Below are positions 17,756 through 30,061 of a DNA stretch of 64,000 bases, piece by piece. Source of the DNA: Naganishia liquefaciens (Eukaryota > Basidiomycota > Tremellomycetes > Filobasidiales > Filobasidiaceae); the NCBI GenBank assembly GCA_013423385.1, contig BLZA01000023.1:189782-253781 (forward strand), read 5' to 3'. The notes under the pieces were generated by a model. It had not been told where the DNA came from and searched no databases. It saw nothing but the letters and a program-made list of their open reading frames with translations. Both the position numbers and the translations under genes were made by a program. Within the stretch, counting starts at the first letter, position 1. Each line of letters opens with the position of its first letter.

Positions 17756-20700
17756 ATGGCGTCCCCTACTCCTCACAGCACGGAGATCTCGTCGTCACCA
17801 GCCATGATGGCGTCTCTTGCCGCGGATCCGGCGTCCTTTCTCGCGTGGGACGAGAAACAGGTAGCGGAATGGGTAGGCTCGATAGGGTATGGTCAATACA
17901 AGGATCTCTTGATAGGTGAGCTGTCAAGAGAAGCCATCTCTATCCGGATTAATGTTGATTCTGGCTCTGCAGATCAGGGAATCACCGGCGATACCCTCCC
18001 CTACCTCAACCCATCCTCCATGTCAGACATCGGCATCACATCCATTGGACATCGTCTCGCGATACTGAAAGCCATCTATCAGCTCAAGATGGATATGACG
18101 CGGGCTGCTTCCGGCTCAGGGTTCGGAACGGCAAGATTGGACGGCATGGACGGCAATGAGGTACTTGACGAGAATCACGTAGAGGGAGATGGTGAAGATG
18201 GGCAGTTCAATGGCTGGGAATGGACCGAGGATGATTGGAGACCTGCCGGTACGAAAAATTCTCCACCTTACCTCATTGAGGCATTCACGCTCCTCTTACC
18301 TCCAGACGAAGATCCCTTATCCCGGATTCAAGGCACAGCAAACGGCATCGTCATCTCACATACCCTGTCTCCAACCTCGCCCGCCTTTGGGCAATCCCTG
18401 GCGCTCCAAGGCATAGCCAATCCACCCTATAGCGGAAGTTTGGGTGCGATGGCTGCGGGATTTGGGGATGTTAATCATACGCCTGGTATGGGTATGGACA
18501 ATATCTCGTTGAACAGGCTCTGGGATATCGTCGCTGAACAGAGTAAGTCACACAAATTCGGTCTTTTGCGGATGACGAGTGTTGAATCGTGTCGCAGACG
18601 AGCGCATCGCAGGACTCGAGCAGGCATTCCGTAAGCTATCCGCTACCCATGCATCGGAATTGGTGAGTTGTGCCATAGCCCACTCACGGCCACGCTCACT
18701 TGAACACCATCCACACAGGCCACTTCCCCCAACCCGCGCAGCCCACACTCGCACGATTTCAAACGATCCCGCTCTAGGGAACGCAATCTCCTTCCGCCAT
18801 CGCACCGCGGCGCACCTTCCTCAGCTACAGCGCATTCGCCCTCTTTCCAGGCTGAAAACCCCTCGGATCCCTACACGTCAACCGCTTCCGTGCCGATCGA
18901 AAAGGGTGTAGCATCACGCTTGACAGCGGCTACGCCTCCGCAATTGACGCGCATGCTGAGCAGCTCGGCATTTATGGACGGGTCGGTACATCCGACAAAA
19001 GGTGCACATATGCAGAACGTCGGTGTCGGCAGCTTGTCGGGTCTGCTCTCCACGCCCTCGTCTGTGCCGTCGACATCCCCTTCATATCAATTACAAGCAC
19101 AAGCCAGCGCCATGACATCGTCTCTCAGCCAGAGCCAGGCAGATCCGAGCGGCGCGCCACAACACGCCGGTTCTAATCGACCGAGTCCGACAAAGGCCGA
19201 CGCGGATCCTGGCACCGGGAAATCCCGTAATGCGGCCGGCCAAGCGGCGGCTTCCACTTCCAATACTGGACCGGGTGATACATCAACGGCGAGCGCTGCA
19301 TCCGCAAGTGCGACCGCATCCGCTACGGCCGCAGCCAAATCGTTCCGTGTGACGTTGGACGATCCGTGCTGGAAAGTTTTGCCGGCAGCTTTGAAAAAGT
19401 ACAAGATCAACGACGACTGGCGTCTGTATGCCATGTTCATCTGTTTCGGTAATACAGGTGAGCTTATTGCTTTAGGTGCAAGTCCCCGGGTCTTGATTTC
19501 CTTTTGTCTTTAAAGAACGATGTCTAAGCTACGACGAGAAGCCATTGCTGCTTTTCCAAAAGCTCAAGGAATCGGGTCAAAAGCCGGTCTTCATGCTTCG
19601 GCATATCGTGAGTGGCTTCAGCCCTGGACAAAAGAGACCGTGCTGATCTTTTGTACTCTTCCGCCAGCGAGATATCAAGTCTCCTATAGCTATTGCCGAA
19701 CAGAAACATGCCGCGAGGAAAAATAGCGGGCAGCAGCAAGTTCGCATCGACAACGCTCCCATCGCGACGCCAAGCTCTTCCCGTTTCGTAGCGGCCTCGA
19801 CTTCGTCCTCTGGAACGCCGACGCAGAATCCGACCTCGGTGACGCCTTCCACGAGCGATATCGTGGCCCATTCGATCGAGAAACCTTACAACCGTGATAC
19901 GCGTCTTCACAGGCCTCCCGTCCTGCAACCGATATCCGCTCATGCCAAAGCCGCTGCTGCTGCGGGTGCTCTTCACAGCGGGAAGACAACCCCGGGCAGC
20001 GGCGCTCAGGCTAATTTCCCAGACTTGCCAAGTCCTGGAATGAGAGTCGTCGGGACGGCCTCGGAACATCCGGTTTCGAGCGACGAGGTTCCCAAGGCGG
20101 GATATGCCATAGCCATCTATCCGTATGCTGCCGAACGGGAAGACGAATTTGACGTACAAGTGTGAGTCTGCTAGGTATCGTATGACTTGCGTAAGCCGAG
20201 TCCTGATACATTTGACGCTTTAGCGGCATGTCGTTCATCATCTTCAACAAGGCCAAGGGCTGGTGGGTTGTTCAGAGGGATCCGAATGGCACAGGAGATA
20301 TCGTAACCGATTCCTCAAAGAGTGGATGGGTACCAGCAGGTATGTCTGAAACCAACCCACATATCCCTCCTAATCGCTGTATATCGTGTTCAGGTTGCCT
20401 CCTGGAAGTATCGCAACCTGTCGGACCGGTTGACCCGCAGTACATTACCGAGGGCAAACCGCCGCTCGCGGATCAGCCCATTCTTCCGGACATGATCATT
20501 TCTAGTTCCTTCCAAGGAATCGCTTTGATGGACTATGATCCCAAAGGCGAAGACGAGCTGGCACTGAAAAAGGACGAGCTCCTGCGCGTTTTGTGAGTCA
20601 ACACCTGGCCGATGGTGTAAGTGTATTTGCAACCATGCTCACATTCACGTCTGCAGTAAACGATACGCCCATTGGTCATACAGCATTAAACAGAACGGAG

Positions 20701-20834
20701 AGAGAGGCTGGGTGCCCTCGTGGTTCGTGGGCAAGATAGGGTCTTCTTCCGCTTCTGCCGAGAAGTCGGCACATGGCGAGACCAGTCCCCCTAGCACGGC
20801 AAAAGCGGAGGAAGCGACTGGCAAGGGGGTCTAA
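17756..20834 (+). CDS. STE50: MAPK adaptor Ste50 (SAM, RA and two SH3 domains)
   Basis: Adaptor that links the Ste11-type MAPKKK to upstream GTPases in pheromone, stress and growth signalling. A SAM domain (FLAWDEKQVAEWVGSIGYGQ to LAILKAIYQLKM) lies near the N-terminus. A long disordered Ser/Pro-rich middle follows, with a coiled segment DERIAGLEQAFRKLSA. Next comes a Ras-association domain (SFRVTLDDPCWKVLPAALKK to PVFMLRHIRDIKSP). Two SH3 domains end the protein: AIAIYPYAAEREDEFDVQVG...GWWVV...GWVPAG, and ALMDYDPKGEDELALKKDEL...HWSYS...GWVPSW. Eight introns were placed: 17916-17972, 18543-18597, 18663-18718, 19458-19515, 19608-19667, 20162-20223, 20340-20393 and 20593-20656. The first is 57 nt and in frame. 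Ascomycete Ste50 lacks the SH3 pair. Confidence 0.93.
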
Positions 20835-21445
20835 CGCAATAGAATACGCAACCAATGCATATGAAATGGACACTTAAAGGCGATTCCTATGGGTGTGAGA
20901 GTGGTGGCAGGGCAGAGGTCCAGGCGACGCGGCGACGTTGTGACCCGCGCGGTCAGGCGCATACAGACTGAATTCCCCCGTAGGTCTCCTCCCCATGTAC
21001 AGAAATGACCATTACCGCCATGTCCAAAGAAGAGTTTCGTCAAGCATCACGTTTTCCGCCTGACACCTCGAATCCAACTGTCCGGATGCTGTAACAGCTC
21101 CTTAACCCGATGTGCTTTCGGGTCAGAGCGAATGAACTCTGCAATCAAGCCAACGGTATTGGCTCGCCAGAGTCGGGACGATAATAATGCCGATCGCTCA
21201 TGTTCGGCTATCCAAAAGTTGATTCAGCAGCTACTCACCTTCAGGTTGGCGCTTGTCGGTTTCCTCTCAACGGCAATTATTCCAGTGAGGGTTCCGAGGC
21301 CATTGGTGATATACTTGGGTCCACGTTCGCATCACATTTCTCAGTCATCCATCCGTAACATCGGCCATACGTGAAAACCATACTGGAAGACACCCAACCG
21401 GCATCTCTCTCCTCAACAAAATCAACACACCGTTGAACCGCTAGA
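20835..21445. other. STE50-LYS4 intergenic region
   Basis: 611 bp holding the STE50 3' UTR and LYS4 promoter. Only short, featureless open frames occur. I see no RNA gene or repeat. Confidence 0.4.
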
Positions 21446-23843
21446 ATGCTGTCGCTCAGCCCATTACGAACCGCCCTGCGGCAACCTGTCTCCTCCAGGT
21501 CCGCCAATGTCGCATTCCTGCGTCGCACACTCGCTACCCAGACCTCAATTCCGCAAACGCTGATCGAGAAGATTGTTCAGAACTATGCTGTCGATCTGCC
21601 CGCAGGAAAGAAGGTTAAGAGTGGCGATTATATTATGATCCGACCGGAACATGTGTAAGCAAAGGAGACTTAGGCTCGAGGCCGGCTCTGACTTGCTCTC
21701 ATAGCATGACGCACGACAACACTGGACCCGTAATTTCCAAGTGAGCTCCGCCAACAGCCGGGCTTATGGGCCACTTGCTAATCTTGCACGCAGGTTCCTG
21801 TCCCTGCAATGCTCCAAGATTCAAAACACCAAGCAGCCCGTCTTTACGCTCGACCACGACGTACAGAACAAATCGGAAACGAATCTCGCCAAGTACAAGA
21901 AGATTGAGAAGTTCGCCAAAGATCACGGCGTCGACTTTTACCCCGCCGGTCGAGGTATCGGTCACCAGATTATGGTGGAAGAGGGATATGCATGGCCGGG
22001 AAAGATGGTCGTCGCGAGTGACAGTCATTCCAATCATTACGGAGGCGTTGGATGTCTGGGAACGGCCATTGTGCGAACAGACGCAGCGGGAATTTGGGCG
22101 ACTGGAAAGTTTTGGTGGCAAATCCCCAAGATCGTCAAGGTTGAGCTGAAGGGCAAGCTTTCCCCTGGCGTTACCGGAAAGGACGTGATTGTCGCGCTGG
22201 CTGGAAACTTCAACAATGACGAAGTCCTCAACTGCGCCATCGAATTCGTTGGCGAAGGTGTGCAGCACCTCTCCATTGATGAGCGATTGACGATTGCCAA
22301 CATGACAACGGAGTGGGGGGCCGTCGCGGGTGTCTTTCCGCAGGATGAGAAGCTCGAGAGCTGGTACCGGGGATTGATCAAGAAAATGGAGCTGCAACGC
22401 TTCATGTCTTCGCCTTCTGCCTCGAGCCAGGCGCCGGTTCCCATTCCGTCATCGCCTACTCAGTCGAACGCTTCGCATCCTCGACTCAACGAAGAACGCT
22501 TGAACCAAACATTTACGGAGAAGATCCAATCCGACCCTGAAGCATTCTACGCATCTCACCTCACGCTCGACTTGTCTACTCTCGTCCCGTACGTTTCCGG
22601 TCCGAACAGTGTCAAGGTCGCGACACCGCTTCCCAAGCTCTCAGAGCAAGGCATCAAAATTGACAAGGCGTATCTCGTCTCTTGTACCAATTCGCGAGCT
22701 TCTGACATCAAGGCTGCCGCCGATGTCGTTCGTGGACAAAAGATCGCGCCCGGTGTCGAATTCTACATTGCGGCCGCTTCATCTGTCGTGCAGCGGGATG
22801 CTGAGGAGGCGGGTGACTGGCAGGCTTTGATTGATGCAGGTTGCAAGACCCTTCCAGCAGGATGTGGCCCCTGTATTGGTCTCGGTGTGGGTCTGCTGGA
22901 GAAGGGACAAGTGGGAATCAGCGCCACCAACAGGAACTACAAGGGCCGAATGGGCAGCCCCGATGCTGTTGCCTATCTGGCGAGTCCGGCGGTTGTGGCT
23001 GCCAGCGCGCTCAAGGGCAAGATCAGCGGACCGGATTCTGTCGACCCAGCATCGCTACCAAAATACGAAAAGCCCGTCCTTTCGCTGGAAACCGTCCAGA
23101 AGCCTGCCGCTTCATCGTCGGATGCCAAGGTACCGGAAGTCAAGGAGGAACTCATGACCGGTTTCCCGGAGATCTTTAAGGGGCCTTTGGTTTTCGCGCC
23201 CCAGGACAATTTGACGACGGACGGCATGTACCCCGGAAAGTACACCTACCAGGATGACATTACGCCAGAAAGGCAAGCCGAAGTCGTTATGGGTGAGTCG
23301 AGCCGCCAAGTCTGTGCGTCATATGGCTGACCTATCTGTACAGAAAACTACGATCCTGAATTTGCTGCCACTGCCGCCGCCCTTCGAGCTCCCTTCGCCA
23401 GTGCCGAGGCTTCTTCCTCAAAGCCTGGAGTAGTCCTCGTATCGGGCTACAACTTTGGTACCGGTTCATCTCGAGAACAAGCTGCTACCGCCATCAAATA
23501 CGCTGGTATTCCCCTCGTTATCGCCGGATCCTTCGGAGACATCTTCAAGAGGAACGCTATCAACAACGGTCTCATCTGTATCGAATCCCCGGAACTTGTC
23601 ACAGACTTGACAAACGAGTACGCAAAGGACGGCGTTCGCGGTCAGGGTGGCAAGCAGGGAGAGTTGACTGTCCAACCAGGATGGGAGGTTCAGGTGGAGA
23701 GTTTGACGGGAAAGATCACGGTGCACAAAAAGTCAACGGATGGTCAGGAGGCAAAGGTATACCAAGCAGGATCTATTGGAAAAAGTGTTCAGGAGCTCTG
23801 GATCAATGGTGGACTCGAGGGCTTCATCAAGGCTTCACTGTAG
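21446..23843 (+). CDS. LYS4: Homoaconitase, mitochondrial
   Basis: Fe-S enzyme of the fungal alpha-aminoadipate pathway to lysine; it interconverts homocitrate/homoaconitate and homoisocitrate in mitochondria. The N-terminus [20 protein letters not shown] is basic and hydroxylated, as for a mitochondrial presequence. Cluster cysteines are visible in [12 protein letters not shown] and in the CGPC of [14 protein letters not shown]. Substrate-site blocks include [13 protein letters not shown] and [14 protein letters not shown]. The swivel domain has [20 protein letters not shown] and ends EGFIKASL. Between the domains lies a Ser/Pro-rich insert (after [13 protein letters not shown]). Three introns were placed: 21655-21704, 21741-21793 and 23293-23343. 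Confidence 0.96.
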
Positions 23844-24410
23844 AGAGCAGGCCTCTGAGTGTAAAAATATAGGCATCGATTTGGCTTCGGATCAACAGAG
23901 TCTTGGGTATTGTAGCTGCATAGATCATATTGACTGTATTTGTTTTGGCAATGCGGGGTGAACATAAGATCCGCCAACGCGGCGATCGTTGCGGAATGCA
24001 AACGCTGAAGTCTCTAGCCGAAAGTTTCAGCAACCCCCTGAGATTCATTCTGACTCGTAACGTGAAGGAGCAAGAAAGTCGCTTCTCATCTTGATCATAC
24101 CTCTGATTTAAGGTCCAAAAGACTTGTCCAGATCTGGAGAAGCATCAATGGTTATCTGACTTATACCTAATGAGTCACAGGAGAGGTGAAACATCGATAG
24201 CGAAGAAGCGGCCCAGGTGAAGTGGTGATCCGACAGCTCAGCGAGGTCCGCCAGGGGATCCCTGCAGCCAAATTGAATTAGGGACGAAATCCATCGTCAT
24301 ATGCTTTGCGTAGATGTACATGCCGCTCGTAGCCGCTCATCATCGAGAATTATCTCGCTCTCATCTTTTCTAGACTAATGATCCCATCATCTCCGCCGTC
24401 GGGATCCTAT
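23844..24410. other. LYS4/SEC62 convergent 3' intergenic region
   Basis: 567 bp between two converging genes, so it should hold both 3' UTRs. I see no gene, repeat or RNA. Confidence 0.4.
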
Positions 24411-25699
24411 CTACTCATCGGCATCCTCAACATACGCCATCTGCCTCTTCCTCATATTTACGTCGCCTCCCGCCTCCATTGCAGCAGCCTGGGGTTGAAT
24501 CTTTGCAGCCGTAGAAGGTGCGTCGCCGAGGCCTTTTGTGGCAGAGTCTTCTTCACCAGATGCCGGAGTCGATGCGCCAGTGAGCGCTGCGGAAGCCTCT
24601 GCTGCAAGGGCCTGAGCGGCTGTACCAATCTCGGCGGCAGAGGCAGGGACTTTGGCCTTGCTGGATCGCTTCTCTTTGCTGGATCTAGACTTTGATTTGC
24701 TACCGCTGGCCGGTTGTGCGGGCTCGTCCCATCCCCAGAATGGAATGAAGGAATCGACCTGTATCCCAAACAGATATCAGTATCCTGGAGAAGCCGGCGT
24801 TGTTGGGTGAAAGCCAGACTCACGAATCCCACATCCTCGAACAAGTTGGGGAACCACCAGATGCCCTTTCTCAACACGAGACTGGTCAACATCCATAGAA
24901 TCAACCTAACCACCGCCACCCCGATAAACAACCCAATCAACCCCAGCACACCCATACTCAGATAACTGACGCCCTGCCGCATGATTGGAGGCCAGAGCGG
25001 GAACATGACACCAGCGAGAATGACGGCAACCATGGCGGCTGAGCCAATGTAGGTGGAGAGCGGTGAAGACGCAATGAACCACACGTAGTAGGCGGCCGGA
25101 TCAAAGTTTTGCTGCGGTGCAATGGCAAGGGGTTTCGGTTGGCCTGACGGAGTGGGAGGGTTCTGGGCCGGTCTTTCGACGCGGAGGAAGAATGCGCTGA
25201 TGATTGAAAAGTTGTTAGGACAGACACAGGCGCGGCTTGGAGTCAACGTACTGTGGCAGAACCTTGAGCAATACCGCCGTAGCTTCCTCTTCTGTTTCCA
25301 CTTTTGGCGCACTCTTGACCTTTTTGTACGCGGGAGACATCAAAGACTTGATGGCGGACTTGCCTGTTAAAGAATGCATGGCGGTCAATTTAGCCAAAAG
25401 AGAGCAAGTATGGAGAAGAGGACATACCCTTGAAGTAGTCGCTTCGGCTGCCGTTCAAGACTCCACGTCGGACCTTGGGACCATTCTTGCCACGGAGGAA
25501 GTTGGCTACTGCGCGAAGCTCAGGTGGGGCCTGGAGAGACAATGAGCATGAGCTGAGATTGCCTTTGCGAATCGACGCGGTATTGACATACCCGGTTCCT
25601 AGGAGAAGAATCAAGGAATTCGAATGAGCATGGATTCCTGAGCATGTGATGGCGAACTTACTGCGCTTCTCCGAGCGATACGGCGTTTTCAGCATTCAT
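24411..25699 (-). CDS. SEC62: ER translocation protein Sec62
   Basis: Subunit of the Sec62/63 complex for post-translational import into the ER. The N-terminal cytosolic domain reads APPELRAVANFLRGKNGPKV...SRSDYFKGKSAIKSLMSP. It is followed by FDPAAYYVWFIASSPLSTYI and two hydrophobic spans (AAMVAVILAGVMFPLWPPIM and LSMGVLGLIGLFIGVAVVRL). Then comes GIWWFPNLFEDVGFVDSFIP. The tail is Ala/Lys/Ser-rich and ends MAYVEDADE. I chose the start MNAENAVSLGEAQ because it reaches the conserved domain in frame only through a 7-nt exon at 25592-25598. An ATG at 25695 reads through unspliced but gives an atypical N-terminus. Confidence 0.92.
25592..25598 (-). other. SEC62: Probable 7-nt microexon of SEC62
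   Basis: On the minus strand GAACCGG is bounded by a TCTCCTAG acceptor and a GTATGT donor. Upstream exon ...GCGCA|GTAAGT plus these 7 nt plus CTCCAG|GCCCCACC gives EAQNRAPPELR in frame. Skipping or extending the microexon breaks the frame. The two flanking introns are 73 and 61 nt. Confidence 0.65.
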
Positions 25700-26077
25700 G
25701 ATGGAAGACACGATGATAGGTTCTCGTTCTGAGCGTGAGCTCGAGTCCTGTGAATGAACTGGACGAGGGATGCACAAGACTGGGTCGGTCCCTGTGACGT
25801 TCGAGCGCACGCGGCGGCGCCACACCATCGGCCGCCGGAGTCTCGATCGCTCGAGCCTGGTCCGTTGCTTGCCTTGCTTGCTTCCCAAAGTTAATTATTT
25901 GCTCAGGTTTCTGGTCGTCCCTTGATTCAACAGACAAAGCCAGACGGGAAGCCTGGCGCCAGCCAGACTCAGCGGTCGCACAATACAGCCGACAATCATA
26001 TGCCCCTGCGCTTTGGGCACTTCTGGCACTTCGTCTCAAACCCACAAAGCTATCCCACACGCTCACCTCGCTTCATC
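25700..26077. promoter_or_regulatory. Divergent promoter SEC62 / TRM5
   Basis: 378 bp between two divergent start codons, which must contain both promoters. The short open frames here are not supported. I see no named motif. Confidence 0.45.
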
Positions 26078-28031
26078 ATGGCTGCCACTATCGACGCCAT
26101 GCGCAATCTGTCCGTCTCAGCACCTACGGGCCAACGGTCACGCAAGGAGATTCCGCCTCCGATTCATCGTGGGATGACCCAGCTGGATAGGGATGCATTC
26201 AAGGCGAAAGTCAAGTGTCTTGCCGTACGAGTCGATGAGAAGAGCGTTGGCACGCTGAGTAAGAATAAGGTCGTACAGAGGTATGGTGTACGTTATGAGT
26301 ATATCTCCATTCTGTCTGATACGTCCTGTCGTTCAGTCAAATTCTGAGCATGTCCCGGAGACGAGCGATCGAGGTGGACCCCAGCACTTCGACCAACAAG
26401 CTTCTCCTTCTAGATGTCGAGAGCGAGGGTTAGTCATAGTCCAGCCTTGACTGGTTCCCAACTAACTATGCCTCTCCATGCATCGGAACACGCAGATCAG
26501 TTGACACCTGAAGTCAAGGAGCAAATCCTCCCGTTATCAAAAGGCTTTGTCCCGTATGAGATCGAGCTCGGCTACGATCACTGGAATGCATGTGAGTCGC
26601 GACACCGATATCTATGGACAACGACCCAGTCATTTACTGCCTTTGTTCTTCTGCAGTTGACATTCTGCATGCAAGCCTTCCCGAGGAACTGCTTGATGAT
26701 GCGCCAGCAGCCTTCACCATTACGGGACACATCGGTACGGAAAGATCGAAAGCATACCGGATTGCCGTTATTGATGTTCAGTTATGGTAGCTCACCTCAA
26801 CCTCAGAGAAGACTACCTGCCATACAAGTACCTCATTGGACAAGTAATACTCGATGTGAGCATGGCTCGCATCGTTTCTCAATGGCGATTCACTCATCCG
26901 CGTCGATCGGTTCGCAGAAGAACCACAACATCCGAACAGTTGTGAATAAACTGGATTCGATCGAAAGCGAGTTTCGTGTATTTCAGATGGAGGTGCTTGC
27001 GGGAGACGACGATCTCCTCGCAGAAGCCGTGAGTGCTGTTCCACGCTCGCGGCACGCTCGGAACTGAAAAGTCACTGATCCTGCGTTCACCGACGATCAG
27101 CATGAAGCCGGCTGCAAATTCACCTTTGACTTTTCAAAGGTCTACTGGAACTCTCGGCTTTCGCATGAGCATGATAGACTAGTTTCGCAGTTCTTCCAGC
27201 CGGGTCAAGTGATCGCCGACGTCATGGCCGGTGTCGGACCTTTTGCTATTCCTGCGGCCAAGAAGAGGTGTTTTGTCATGGGAAACGATCTAAACCCTGA
27301 GAGCACCAAGTGGATGGAGAAGAACAGGATCGATAATAAAGTAAACAGAATATTCGTTAATGAAAGCAGAATGTAGCCTCTGATTCTCCCTTGTCTTGTA
27401 GGTCCAGGACGCATTGCGTATAAGCAACGATGACGGCCGCGCTTTCATTCAGCGCGCTCCCCTCGAAATCTGGAAGCGTCCATTCGCGCCTCTCCCACCG
27501 CCAGCAGCGGTCCAGCGCAAGCTCGAAAAGGAACGCCGCAGAGCTAGGGAGGCAGCCAAAGCTAATAGAGATTCAGCACCAGCGCCGCTAGTCGGAATCG
27601 ATGCGCCGGTGACGACCCAGACGGAGCAGCCCTCGACGAGATATATCTCGCATTTCGTCATGAACCTCCCCGGTTCGGCCCTCGAATTCCTCGACGCATA
27701 TGCAGGGTGCTACGCGCCTCTTGAGCAAGAGCCGGACTTTCCGGGACAAGATCAGATCGAGATGCCGCTTGTGCATGTTCATTGCTTTACCAAAGAGATT
27801 GAGCCGGAAAAGGGCGAGCGGGATATCCTCGAGGTGAGTTCGATTCAGATGACAGGATTACAGACTCTGCTCACTTGCGCTTCCTCGTAGCGCGCCACGG
27901 GATACCTAGGTCATTCCGTCACCACCGATATGGATGGCTACCACTTGCATTGCGTCAGAAGAGTTGCACCGAACAAGGATATGTACTGCTTGACGTTCAG
28001 ACTGCCGAGGGAGGTTGCATTCAAAGCCTAA
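26078..28031 (+). CDS. TRM5: tRNA (guanine37-N1)-methyltransferase Trm5
   Basis: SAM-dependent enzyme that makes m1G37 in tRNA, in cytosol/nucleus and mitochondria, preventing frameshifting. The N-terminal D1 region is [18 protein letters not shown]...[14 protein letters not shown]. Conserved blocks follow: [59 protein letters not shown], the SAM site [29 protein letters not shown], and the catalytic-loop type motif [16 protein letters not shown]. It ends [10 protein letters not shown]. At least eight introns are needed. A basic, Glu/Arg/Ala-rich insertion ([20 protein letters not shown]) sits before the NLPGSA block, as in other fungi. Identity is secure. Confidence 0.95.
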
Positions 28032-28286
28032 GAGGCGTATCATGGCCTAGGCATACCTTTGGCATATGTGTCGCAGTGATACCTGCAGGTATTTCTATTA
28101 CATTTGGTGCTACAGCGGGCGATATCGGCAATCAAGAGGTCGAATGTACCTCGTTACCTTCCGTATCAATGTCGTTTCTTCAGTAATTCTCAATCTTTCG
28201 TCGCATGTATGAAGGCGTCAATCTACCACGGCGGGACCAGTTATCAGACTTCACCCCTAGATCTCGAGTTGTCAGCTCAGTAGCAC

Positions 28287-29609
28287 TTACAGCTTGCCGC
28301 CACTTTGCCGATTGGCCGCAGTGTATGTCACACCTTGCTCCAAGTCATGATCTTGGGCCATCGACATTGCATGACAGCCAGCATCTTCGCTCACTGTCTC
28401 CATCCTTTGACCATCGGGAGCAGGAGCAGAAGTCGGAGCGGGACTGGGTCCCGGAATCTCGTACTTTTCCGCTTCCCCTGTCATCCCACGGCTGGCAGGA
28501 CGGGAAAAGATTGCAATACCGCGACCCATCTTACCGTTATCCCACTCCGCCATAGAGGCTCTTGACGCTCGAAACTGACCAATAATGCCTTGTCCCTTTC
28601 GTGGATCTCCTCCGTGATAAGACGGAGTGGCTTGAATCACTCCATCGGTCGCGCCTCCGGCTGCGCTGGCACTAAAGACAAGACAAGCGATCTCTTCTTT
28701 CCACTCTGCGGCTGCTTCTTGAATGCGAAGATGCAGCCCGTAAGCTCCAAGGACGAACGCAAAGGTACTGATTCCTGCGGCCACACCCATGCTAGGACGG
28801 GTATTATCAGAAGGTATTCCATTTTGGTGTCTATCGACTGGCCGGATTACTCACGCTTCCATTGCTTTTCCACTCCTCACTTGCACACTCTTTCCAATGA
28901 CATGGTACGAGTTTAGCATGAAGCCGAAAGCTATCCAAGTAAGTACGCAAGAAAACTGGATGGTGAATCAGTATAACTGCTCCTGGTTTCTGGTCGCAAT
29001 GCGGCGTTGCGTACCAGTTGCAGGCAAAGCGCTGTAACTTCGATAATGTTGAAGTATAGATGTCGTGAAATGTACTCCGCCCCTACGATCTTGTAGCCAG
29101 CTGGAGCGGTAACTACGAGGAGTACCCAAAATACGCCAACGACTATCGCCCAGTAGCACGAGACTGGCACCAGGAATTTTACTGTCAACGCCGACGCGGT
29201 GTTGAAAGATGTAGCCAGATATTCATTCTCGCTATGTGATGTCGTTTATGAGCAGAGCGAAAGTGCAAAGTCTTTCCGTAATATACCTGATAGCAGAGTA
29301 AGTGCAGTTTGCAGTCTACAAGAGGAAGAATTGAAGGATGCAATCAGTGGCAAAGCAAAACGGGATGACCGAGGCGGTGGCGGAGCCATCTTTGCCACAG
29401 CCTTATCTACTCACATTTTCCCAGCACCAGCCTAAAACGCCCGCTCGAAGTTCCGAACTGGGATCGGTGGGTGAGTTCATCGAGAACCAATACAGCCCGC
29501 GTACTGGGCCTGGTACGGCCAGAAGAATGATGACGAGCAACAGGAGCGAGAGTCCGGACACGCCCAGCGCGAAAACAGGTTGAGCAAGCATTCCGTGAGA
29601 CTTCATCAT
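28287..29609 (-). CDS. Sur7/PalI-family four-span membrane protein
   Basis: Plasma-membrane protein of the claudin-like Sur7/PalI class, which includes eisosome and pH-sensing components. Exon 1 (start MMKSHGMLAQPVFALGVSG) has one hydrophobic span, then an extracellular loop with GVLGWCWENTANC, the family's W/G-C...C pattern after splicing. Two further spans follow (LTVKFLVPVSCYWAIVVGVF and VFWVLLVVTAPAGY region), then FGFMLNSYHVIGKSVQVRSG and a last span MGVAAGISTFAFVLGAYGLH. The cytosolic tail is Pro/Ala-rich (PSPAPTSAPAPDG). A GTAAGT donor overlaps the stop, so a short final exon ending at 28244 (LGEV) is an alternative. Exon joins in the middle are approximate. Confidence 0.7.
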
Positions 29610-30061
29610 AGTCGACCAGCGTCAGGATATCGTGTCGTGAAGTTGTGCTCCGGTCCTGCCTGAGGTGGACTGTAAAGTGGTCAACTTATCTTCTTCCCTT
29701 TGAGGAACGTTCGCGCCATCGGGTACTTCGGGTTGAACTTATAGGAAACCGCCTGTTCAGTAAAGATATCGCCCTTACGTTGCACTCTGCGTTTATGTGG
29801 GATCTCAGCCAAAAGGAAGGGTTGGATAGACAGGGTTCCTGGTGCAAAGGAGCGCCTATACTGTCAAACGGATGTCATGCAAGCTGAAACTGACACGCAA
29901 ACAAAGGGCTTCTGCGCTTTTCAAATCCCGATACACCGCTGTTCAAGTCAACCTGTATGCTGTGCTCGATGGCCTTACAAGAGTAGCAGAAGATCTTCTG
30001 GGTGTCTGTACAGGAGGAAGAACAAGAAACGCCAATCTGGACCATCCACCTTCCGACAAGC
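29610..30061. other. Divergent region upstream of Sur7-like gene
   Basis: Should hold the promoter of the minus-strand Sur7-like gene. Plus-strand frames at 29791-30060 are open (for example LKLTRKQRASALFKSRYTAV) and could be upstream exons of the small membrane protein at 30062, but splice joins are not convincing. Confidence 0.3.

Noticed and set aside
17500-17757. Minus-strand upstream extension of VMA2 (frame continues to 17683)
   Set aside because: The family start [13 protein letters not shown] at 17455 fits; the upstream frame is low-complexity and promoter-like.
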